This document shows positions 8,307 through 13,021 of a stretch of 13,021 bases of DNA, piece by piece; within the stretch, counting starts at the first letter, position 1, and every line of letters starts with the position of its first letter. Location: contig JAVBQH010000153.1 of assembly GCA_031549175.1 (NCBI GenBank), forward strand, positions 1-13,021, read 5' to 3'. The notes under the pieces were generated by a model that made no database searches, was not told where the DNA came from, and saw only the letters and a list, made by a program, of their open reading frames with translations. Source of the stretch: WRIS01 sp031549175 (GTDB taxonomy: Bacteria > Actinomycetota > Coriobacteriia > Coriobacteriales > Eggerthellaceae). A program made the translations under genes and the position numbers.

Positions 8307-8922
8307 CCCTGAGAACTTCCGGTTGAGGGTCTTCTACCGAAAGGCGGGGCGGCTTGCCATGCTGTCTCACCTCGAGGTCGCGCGCGCCCTCGAGCGCACG
8401 GTGCGCAGGGCTGGCTTGCCTTATGCCATCAGCCAAGGCTTTTCCCCTCATATGAAGATCGCATTCGGGGCGGCTTTGCCTGTCGGGGTGGGAGGCGCGC
8501 GTGAATGCTTCGACCTCCAGTTGACGCGCTATATCGCGCCTGATGAAATCTACGAGCAGCTTTTTGTCTCAAGCGTGCCCGACCTGCTGGTGCTATCCTG
8601 CGAATACATTGGACATAAGGCGCCGGCGGCATCGGTCGCCTATCCCGTGAGCACCTATCGGGCGGTGCTTTCCCAGGTGCCCGAAGGGCCGCTCGCACCG
8701 CCCGAAGAGGTCACGGTGGTCCGCAAGAAGAAGCAGAAGACGCTTGAGGTGAAGGAGTTCTTGCAAGGTGAGCCCGCCCTTGAAGGAAATATACTCGAGT
8801 TCAGCCTCATTGCGAAACCCACAGGGAGCCTGCGTCCCGATATATTCTTACAGGAGCTTCTCAAGCCAACGAAGGGCATCACCCCCGTGTCGATAACCCG
8901 CATCAGGCAAGGCATCGTATAG
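8299..8922 (+). CDS. Radical SAM-linked protein, TIGR03936/DUF2344 family
   Basis: This 207-residue protein belongs to the family known as radical SAM-linked protein because it sits next to, or is fused to, TIGR03960 radical SAM proteins. The N-terminal signature is RLRVFYRKAGRLAMLSHLEV followed by ALERTVRRAGLPYAISQGFS and PHMKIAFGAALPVGV. The C-terminal half carries a Lys-rich segment (VVRKKKQKTLEVKEF) and ends with PVSITRIRQGIV. The start is ATG 8299, eight bases inside the upstream gene, preceded by the strong ribosome-binding site GGGGGAG at 8288-8294. In many relatives this pair is followed by an RNase E/G gene and the rplU-rpmA-obg ribosome cluster. Here it is followed by an intergenic gap and a surface protein. 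The molecular role is unknown. Confidence 0.88.
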   Translation: MTNPENFRLRVFYRKAGRLAMLSHLEVARALERTVRRAGLPYAISQGFSPHMKIAFGAALPVGVGGARECFDLQLTRYIAPDEIYEQLFVSSVPDLLVLSCEYIGHKAPAASVAYPVSTYRAVLSQVPEGPLAPPEEVTVVRKKKQKTLEVKEFLQGEPALEGNILEFSLIAKPTGSLRPDIFLQELLKPTKGITPVSITRIRQGIV

Positions 8923-8964
8923 GCCGATTCTGCCCTTGAGGCTTGATTTGGCATTGGGCGCCTC

Positions 8965-8991
8965 GGCGAAGCTTTGGCGAAGCTTTGGCGA
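8965..8991. repeat. 11-bp tandem repeat, about 2.5 copies
   Basis: The unit GGCGAAGCTTT occurs at 8965-8975 and again at 8976-8986, followed by a partial third copy, GGCGA. Each full unit contains the palindrome AAGCTT. It lies 43 bases after the last gene of the upstream operon. It could be slippage-derived spacer DNA or a repeated protein-binding site; the sequence alone does not decide. Confidence 0.85.
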
Positions 8992-9098
8992 CGATGCCGT
9001 TGCAACGCCGAATAAACCCCTTGATTTGGTATGGAAAAATAAAACCGCAGGAAATGGGCATAAACAAATGCCACCGAAACCTATGCGAAACAATAAAA

Positions 9099-9107
9099 TG
9101 GTATAAA
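9099..9107 (+). promoter_or_regulatory. Candidate extended -10 promoter for the surface protein gene
   Basis: TG-G-TATAAA at 9099-9107 matches an extended -10 element (TGnTATAAT). No good -35 hexamer lies 16-18 bases upstream, which is tolerated by extended -10 promoters. Transcription would start near 9114 and give a leader of about 135 bases before ATG 9248. A second and weaker option is TTGACC at 9174-9179 with TAGATG 16 bases later. Neither is proven. Confidence 0.35.
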
Positions 9108-9247
9108 TAGCTTGGTTTAATGGGGGGTGTGCCTTCCCCTATGATGCGCAAATTGAAAATCCTGAATACGAAGTTGACCTCATCCGAAACGTTGGTAGAT
9201 GAAAGTGTGGCCAGGGGCCACAGGGTGGAAATTCGGGGGTGTTTGAG

Positions 9248-12200
9248 ATGAGAGCTCAGAAGGTAATCCAAGACTTCAGTAATTCATTAGGCACAAGAAT
9301 CCTTGCGGTGGCAATCTCGCTTGCCTTGATCCTCCTGATGTCAAATGTCGCGGCATTTGCAGACGGGGGAAATGCAGGGTCAGTAGAAGGCTCAGGCACA
9401 GGTGTGCCCCCAGCACAGGAGATGTCAGAGGGGAGTGAGGCTCCGGATCAGGAGCCAGGCCTTCCCGGCGACGACCCTTTAGGCTCGCCTGTTGATCCCG
9501 TCAATGATACCAGCACCCCACTTGGCACTGAGGAACCCGCTGTCCTTCCTGGGCAAAGCGGCACTTCCCCTTTGGCAGAGGATGAGAGCCCGCCGGCTTT
9601 CTTGGCGGATGATGTCGAGGACGTCAAGGTCATTGTTGAAGCTGCAGCCGGTGTCTTGCCCGCCGGGGCGACTTTGAGGGTGACAGTTTTGCAGTCTGAC
9701 GAGGTGCAGCGTGTGGCGGAGGCCAAGGCCGCCGGGCAAAACAAAAAACTTGTCGGATACCGCGCCTTCGATGTGGTGATCTATGATGCGCAGGGGAACG
9801 AGATCCAGCCGAACGGCACCCTGGGCATTCGTTTTGAGAACACCGGCCTGGATGCCGCGCAGACAGCCGTCTACCATTCTCCCGACGCTGTGGCACAGGT
9901 GGAAAAGGTGGCTGACGGTGTCGAGGCGCGCCTCGGTCACCTCTCACCGATCATCTTGTTGCAGACTGGCTGGGATGACAGTGTGGCGGGAACCTTGACT
10001 GTTACATTGACCAGGTATAATTATATGCCGATGACTGAGGCATCATCGTCGAATGGGTTCTATATCACGGTGGGGGCCTTTCAAAATGACGAGGGAGTGT
10101 GGCATCTCGTCCTCGGCGCCAAGGTCCAACCGAACTACAAGCCCATCAACGGAATCGATGCTTATAATGAATACGGACGCGTCTCTTATAGCGGAACGAT
10201 AGATGAGGAAAACTGGTATGACACCCTTGTCATCAACAGCGCGAGCGGGGTAAGTACCCTCTATGATGAGTATTACATCGGCCCAAAGGGGATGGGTTAC
10301 AGCTTCTTGCCGGTGCCGCTTTCTGGGCCTCTTCCACCAGGAACGTTCCAGATTGACGGCCATACGTCAGCTGGGGGGTTCGATATCAGGGGGGCGGCAT
10401 TTCTGTCGGATCCGCTCCAGCTTCGTGTATTCCACGTGTACGATAATCTCCGGCCCGAGGCCGACGTTGAACAAAGTGGTCTTTATCCTGCAGGCCCTCG
10501 GGAAGTCTACATAGTTCCCAAAACAATGATATTCGATCATGCGACGCTTGACGGCAACCCGTTGACCGTCGTTGGCGGAGCAGCGACCATCGACTACAAC
10601 CCGATGCTCGGGGCAACGGTATACTTCTACTATAAGCCGGTCGATGTCTACCCGATAACCTACCACCTGAACGGGGGCGTGAACGACCCGGCGAACCCGG
10701 GCGAGTACACGGTCGCCACGCCCGACATTACGCTCCGTGACGCGGTCCGCACCGGCTACGACTTCGGCGGCTGGTTTACCGATCAGGGGCTCACCGTGCC
10801 CGCGGGCGACCCCGCCATCCCCACCGGCTCCACCGGCGCCAAGGCCTTCTGGGCGAAGTGGGCGGCGAAGACCGACGTGTCCTACACGGTGCACTACTAC
10901 CTTGAGGGCACGGCCGCAAGCGTTGCGCCCGACGCGGTGCGCACCGGCCAGACCTTCGGCTCGACCGTGACCGAGGACGCCAAGTCCGTCCCCGGCTACA
11001 CCGCGCTGCCGCCGACCACCCAGACGATGGTGCTCGACGCCTACGGCAAGGAGATGGCCTTCTTCTACCGGGCCGACGCGGCCTACATCGTGTTCGAGGA
11101 GAACGGCGGGACGGAGGTTCCCGACCTGTCCGGCGTGACCGGAGAGGCTATCGCCGACCGCACGATGCCCGTGACCGCGCGCGCCGGTCATGCGTTCCTG
11201 GGCTGGTACGACAACGCGGCGCTCTCGGGCGACCCGGTGTCCGCCCTCCCCGAGAGGTTCCCCGCCGGCACGACGACCTACTGGGCGAAGTGGTCCGACG
11301 TGGTCGCCTACCCGATAACCTACCACCTGAACGGCGGCGTGAACAACCCGGCGAACCCGGGCGAGTACACGGTCGCCACGCCCGACATTACGCTCCGTGG
11401 CGCGGTCCGCACCGGCTACGACTTCGGCGGCTGGTTCACCGACCAGGCGCTCACCGCGCCCGCGGGCGACCCCGCCATCCCCACCGGCTCCACCGGCGCC
11501 AAGGAGTTCTGGGCGAAGTGGGCAGCGAAGACCGACGTGTCCTACACGGTGTACTACTTCCTCGAGGGCACGACCACGAGGGTCGCGCCCGACGCGGTGC
11601 GCACCGGCCAGACCTTCGGCTCGCTCGTGACCGAAGATGCCGTGGGCGCCCCCGGCTACACAGCGCTGCCGCCGGCAACCCAGTCGATGGTGCTCGCCGT
11701 CTACGGCATGAAGATGACCTTCTTCTACACGGCAAACGAGTATGACATAACGCATTCCTTCATATCCGCGACGCCCGGCAGCACGCTTCCACAAGAAGTC
11801 CTCGCCTACGTTCCGGACAGGTACCGGGCGCACCAGGGCGACGTCGTTCACCCGACCGACTTCGACCCGAAGACGGTTCCAGTGCCCGGCGGCTCCTGGA
11901 GCTTTGCGGGCTGGGATAAGGAATCTGCAACCGTGAATGCGGCAGGCGTCGTCTTCACCGGCAGCTGGGCATTCGCCGCCGCCCCGGTTCCGCCGGTGCC
12001 TCCCGTCCCCCCGGCACCGCCGACGCCGACGCCGGTTCCGGTGCCGCCTGCAGCCCCTGTTACACCGGATGCAGCGCCGCCCGCCGTGACCTTGATAACC
12101 CCGCCGGCTGTGGTAGAGATCGATGAAGGGGAGACGCCCCTCGCCGAGGGCAATGCCTGGTGTTGGGTGCACTTCTACATGATAATCGGCATGGTTCTGA

Positions 12201-12358
12201 CCGCGGTGTACGCGCTTGTCGCCACAGTTCGGAGGATCAACTTCACCAAGGATTTGGAAGACTACGAGCGTGCCGCCAAGGGCGAGCCTCCGGTAAACGG
12301 CAGACGCCACGGGTCAGGCGCCTCTGAGGAAAAGGCCTGGGAAGGTATGAATGCCTGA
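9248..12358 (+). CDS. Large secreted, membrane-anchored repeat surface protein (InlB B-repeat and MucBP-like domains)
   Basis: The 1036-residue product is a probable cell-surface adhesin or receptor. It has a signal peptide (ILAVAISLALILLMSNVAAFA, likely cut before DGG) and an acidic Gly/Pro/Ser-rich spacer. A domain at about 120-240 (LPAGATLRVTVLQ, VGYRAFDVVIYDAQGNEIQP) is of a type common in such proteins. A roughly 220-residue region I do not recognise follows. InlB B-repeats (PF09479-like) begin near residues 468, 613 and 688, each ending in AKW. MucBP-like repeats begin near 541 and 761 (VSYTVHYYLEGT, FGSTVTEDA, GYTALPP). Then come a proline-rich wall-spanning stretch (about 911-950), a membrane helix at about 973-993, and a cytoplasmic tail of about 41 residues. 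No LPXTG sorting signal is present. Start ATG 9248 follows a GGGGG run at eight bases; GTG 9239 is an alternative. Host-cell or mucus binding is inference. Confidence 0.88.
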   Translation: MRAQKVIQDFSNSLGTRILAVAISLALILLMSNVAAFADGGNAGSVEGSGTGVPPAQEMSEGSEAPDQEPGLPGDDPLGSPVDPVNDTSTPLGTEEPAVLPGQSGTSPLAEDESPPAFLADDVEDVKVIVEAAAGVLPAGATLRVTVLQSDEVQRVAEAKAAGQNKKLVGYRAFDVVIYDAQGNEIQPNGTLGIRFENTGLDAAQTAVYHSPDAVAQVEKVADGVEARLGHLSPIILLQTGWDDSVAGTLTVTLTRYNYMPMTEASSSNGFYITVGAFQNDEGVWHLVLGAKVQPNYKPINGIDAYNEYGRVSYSGTIDEENWYDTLVINSASGVSTLYDEYYIGPKGMGYSFLPVPLSGPLPPGTFQIDGHTSAGGFDIRGAAFLSDPLQLRVFHVYDNLRPEADVEQSGLYPAGPREVYIVPKTMIFDHATLDGNPLTVVGGAATIDYNPMLGATVYFYYKPVDVYPITYHLNGGVNDPANPGEYTVATPDITLRDAVRTGYDFGGWFTDQGLTVPAGDPAIPTGSTGAKAFWAKWAAKTDVSYTVHYYLEGTAASVAPDAVRTGQTFGSTVTEDAKSVPGYTALPPTTQTMVLDAYGKEMAFFYRADAAYIVFEENGGTEVPDLSGVTGEAIADRTMPVTARAGHAFLGWYDNAALSGDPVSALPERFPAGTTTYWAKWSDVVAYPITYHLNGGVNNPANPGEYTVATPDITLRGAVRTGYDFGGWFTDQALTAPAGDPAIPTGSTGAKEFWAKWAAKTDVSYTVYYFLEGTTTRVAPDAVRTGQTFGSLVTEDAVGAPGYTALPPATQSMVLAVYGMKMTFFYTANEYDITHSFISATPGSTLPQEVLAYVPDRYRAHQGDVVHPTDFDPKTVPVPGGSWSFAGWDKESATVNAAGVVFTGSWAFAAAPVPPVPPVPPAPPTPTPVPVPPAAPVTPDAAPPAVTLITPPAVVEIDEGETPLAEGNAWCWVHFYMIIGMVLTAVYALVATVRRINFTKDLEDYERAAKGEPPVNGRRHGSGASEEKAWEGMNA
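10648..11068 (+). repeat. Direct repeat copy 1 inside the surface protein gene
   Basis: This 421-base segment encodes one InlB B-repeat followed by one MucBP-like repeat. It recurs in frame at 11308-11728, offset by exactly 660 bases (220 codons). Counting by eye gives about 36 differences, or roughly 91 percent identity. Differences cluster in the last third (the MucBP-like part), while the first 240 bases differ at only about nine positions. Confidence 0.93.
11308..11728 (+). repeat. Direct repeat copy 2 inside the surface protein gene
   Basis: This is the second copy of the InlB-plus-MucBP module. The two copies are separated by a different InlB-type repeat (from AYIVFEENGG, about residues 613-684) that has no close DNA match within the window. 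Unequal recombination between copies would delete or duplicate exactly 220 codons without breaking the frame. Confidence 0.93.
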
Positions 12359-12433
12359 TCAAGGGATGCTCCACCAATGAGGAGCAAGGTGTTGGAAGTA
12401 TTGATTTGAACAGGGAAAACCTGGTTTAGAAAA

Positions 12434-12460
12434 AGGGAGGGCAGCCACCATGCCCTCCCT
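12434..12460. terminator. Strong GC hairpin after the surface protein gene, possible terminator
   Basis: AGGGAGGGCA at 12434-12443 and TGCCCTCCCT at 12451-12460 form a perfect 10-bp stem with a seven-base loop. On the plus strand the stem is followed by CGGC with no T-run, so it is an imperfect intrinsic terminator for the surface protein gene. On the minus strand the stem is followed by a run of four to five T. No minus-strand gene is visible in this window to need it, so its direction is uncertain. Confidence 0.55.
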
Positions 12461-12522
12461 CGGCACATCCGAAGCCCAGAAATGGTGCTTTGAATGTTTT
12501 TGAGGAAGAGGGGATTCGTTAC

Positions 12523-12550
12523 TTGCACGCCGCCTATAACAAGGTATACT
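12523..12550 (+). promoter_or_regulatory. Sigma-70-type promoter for the ilvD leader
   Basis: TTGCAC at 12523-12528 and TATACT at 12545-12550, with a 16-base spacer, match -35 and -10 elements well. A start near 12557 would place the T-box Stem I a few bases into the transcript, which is where T-box leaders begin. This position relative to the RNA structure is the best support. Confidence 0.7.
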
Positions 12551-12564
12551 GCTCCACACAACTT

Positions 12565-12835
12565 CATAGCAAATGCGTTGACGAGGAAAGTAGGGACGCA
12601 TCCATCTTCAAGAGAGTTGGCGGTTGCTGCAAGCCAACGATGGACGGTCCGAAAGCCCCCTCCGAGCAGTTTGGCATGAACGACCTGTTTGCCTTGTCCG
12701 GACGACCTCCGGAGGCGGCAGGGGCAAGTAAAGCTGAACCGGCGACATCCGTTAATGGTCATGATTGCAGGCACAAGAATCCTTTGTGCTTCCTTCCTGG
12801 TAGTCCTGGTGCAGCTTGCAGCAGGATTTTTTATT
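12565..12835 (+). ncRNA. T-box leader RNA upstream of ilvD
   Basis: A T-box leader binds a specific uncharged tRNA and then lets transcription or translation of an amino-acid gene proceed. The Stem I hallmarks are clear. There is a basal stem near 12569-12576 with 12666-12675. The AGTA element lies at 12589-12592, and the stem TCCATC (12601-12606) pairs with GATGGA (12639-12644). AGAGAG at 12611-12616 is followed by TTGGC/GCCAA (12617-12621 and 12633-12637) enclosing GGTTGCTGC, the conserved distal loop. Stem II may be CTTGTCC/GGGCAAG near 12684 and 12721. The region ends with an intrinsic terminator. The canonical AGGGTGGnACC box is not recognisable; a TGGT at 12798-12801 could contact the tRNA end. 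The specifier on the 3' side (GAAAGCCCCCTCCGAG) is not resolved: CTC (Leu) fits ilvD, while GCC fits the spacing. Confidence 0.82.
12804..12832 (+). terminator. Intrinsic terminator at the end of the T-box leader
   Basis: TCCTG (12804-12808) pairs with CAGGA (12822-12826), and TGCA (12810-12813) pairs with TGCA (12817-12820) around a three-base loop, with one G-G mismatch in between. Six T follow at 12827-12832. This is a regulatory attenuator, because it lies between the leader and ilvD. A possible competing pairing puts GCTGAACCGG (12733-12742) against the 5' half of this hairpin (12805-12815), with one mismatch and one bulge. Confidence 0.8.
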
Positions 12836-12843
12836 GCCGGGAA

Positions 12844-12876
12844 AATGAGAAAAAGTGACCGTCCCTTTTTCTCATT
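12844..12876. repeat. Perfect 12-bp inverted repeat just upstream of ilvD
   Basis: AATGAGAAAAAG at 12844-12855 and CTTTTTCTCATT at 12865-12876 are exact reverse complements around the nine-base loop TGACCGTCC. The stem may extend outward through GCCGGG and CCCGCC with a mismatch and small bulge. It lies after the terminator and 27 bases before the ilvD start. It has no T-run after it, so it is not a standard terminator. It resembles short dispersed hairpins of the REP type, but copy number cannot be seen here. Confidence 0.85.
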
Positions 12877-12903
12877 ACCCGCCAGAACGAAAGGGAACGA
12901 GGC

Positions 12904-13021
12904 ATGGAACAGCGTAGCGCTGCAATCAAGCAAGGCGTCGCCCGGGCGCCGCATCGAAGTTTGCTGAAGGCTGACGGATTGACCGATGAGGAGCTTGCAA
13001 AGCCCTTCGTTGCAGTCGTCA
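12904..13021 (+). CDS. ilvD: Dihydroxy-acid dehydratase, N-terminal fragment (runs off window)
   Basis: IlvD dehydrates 2,3-dihydroxy acids to 2-oxo acids in the common pathway to isoleucine, valine and, through ketoisovalerate, leucine. The first 39 codons are visible. The sequence SAAIKQGVARAPHRSLLKA followed by DGLTDEELAKPFVAVV matches the highly conserved IlvD N-terminus (family pattern: xAIKxGxxRAPHRSLLxAxGLTDEEL, then the first strand). The iron-sulfur cysteines lie further on, outside the window. The start is ATG 12904, with AAAGGGA at 12890-12896 as ribosome-binding site; a GAGG directly abutting the start is too close to serve alone. The upstream T-box leader and promoter show that it is transcribed independently of the surface protein gene and induced when a tRNA is uncharged. 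Confidence 0.93.
   Translation, partial: MEQRSAAIKQGVARAPHRSLLKADGLTDEELAKPFVAVV

Larger units (their letters stand above)
8923..9247. other. Intergenic region before the surface protein gene
   Basis: These 325 bases contain no supported gene. The first 80 bases hold a GAGGC/GCCTC inverted repeat with a 17-base loop and an 11-bp tandem repeat. Neither is followed by a T-run, so no clear terminator for the radical SAM operon is seen. The middle part, about 9010-9120, is AT-rich compared with the flanks and includes the weak inverted repeat GGCAT-aaacaa-ATGCC at 9057-9072 and a candidate promoter. The last part includes a G-run facing a C-run (9122-9139) that can form a small hairpin in the leader of the surface protein transcript. 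A 122-codon open frame on the minus strand crosses the region but has no family resemblance or convincing start. Confidence 0.6.

Noticed and set aside
8903..9271. A 122-codon open frame on the minus strand across the intergenic region
   Set aside because: It overlaps the ends of both flanking genes, has no ribosome-binding site or family resemblance that I can see, and is best explained by chance in an AT-rich gap.
10648..11728. Repeats considered as CRISPR or as an insertion sequence
   Set aside because: There are two long in-frame coding copies with protein domain content, no spacers, no terminal inverted repeats and no transposase.
10367..12310. A 647-codon minus-strand frame opposite the surface protein repeats
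   Set aside because: It is a shadow of GC-rich, repeat-coding DNA on the other strand. The translation is rich in Arg, Gly, Val and His in the pattern typical of antisense frames.
12581..12597. GAGGAAAGTAGGGAC considered as the start of RNase P RNA
   Set aside because: It resembles the GAGGAAAGTCCGGGC box for its first nine bases only. The following AGAGAG and GGTTGCTG elements and the ilvD context fit a T-box Stem I instead.
12490..12858. A 122-codon plus-strand frame over the ilvD leader
   Set aside because: It lies over the promoter, T-box Stem I and terminator, whose RNA features explain the sequence better. The composition is not protein-like.
12689..12967. A 92-codon plus-strand frame with a hydrophobic stretch (FLVVLVQLAAGFFIAG) before ilvD
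   Set aside because: It runs through the attenuator and into the ilvD start in another frame and has no ribosome-binding site. I keep the short similarity to the surface protein signal region only as a finding.

Overview
The window is a GC-rich (roughly 60 percent by eye) bacterial chromosome segment from a rod-shaped Gram-positive organism. I infer an actinobacterium of class Coriobacteriia (Eggerthellaceae-like). The reasons are an mreBCD-mrdA-rodA cluster, a T-box leader before ilvD, many GTG starts, and a surface protein with InlB-type and MucBP-like repeats that ends in a membrane segment instead of an LPXTG signal. Genus and species cannot be read from the sequence.

Positions 1-8922 form one compact array, all on the plus strand, with gaps of 10-55 bases or overlaps. 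The order is the 3' end of mreB, mreC, mreD, a class B penicillin-binding protein (mrdA/PBP2), rodA, a DUF697-like protein of unknown role, a B12-type radical SAM protein of the TIGR03960 kind, and its radical SAM-linked partner of the TIGR03936/DUF2344 kind. The first five make the elongasome: MreB filaments and MreC/MreD scaffold the RodA glycosyltransferase and the PBP2 transpeptidase for side-wall peptidoglycan synthesis. The DUF697-like gene sits between rodA and the radical SAM pair and may belong to either module.

Positions 8923-9247 are an AT-richer intergenic region with an 11-bp tandem repeat and a possible extended -10 promoter. It precedes a 1036-residue secreted, membrane-anchored surface protein (9248-12358) that carries two copies, about 91 percent identical, of a 421-bp module spaced exactly 660 bp apart.

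Positions 12359-12903 hold no convincing gene. They contain a strong hairpin, a good sigma-70-type promoter, a clear T-box Stem I, an intrinsic terminator, and a perfect 12-bp inverted repeat just upstream of the ribosome-binding site of ilvD, whose first 39 codons close the window. The layout implies that ilvD (branched-chain amino acid synthesis) is transcribed separately and controlled by tRNA charging.

The items most worth a second look are the DUF697-like gene in the elongasome operon, the extra N-terminal membrane helix and possible metal site in PBP2, and the layered RNA structures before ilvD, including a pairing that could hide the ilvD ribosome-binding site.
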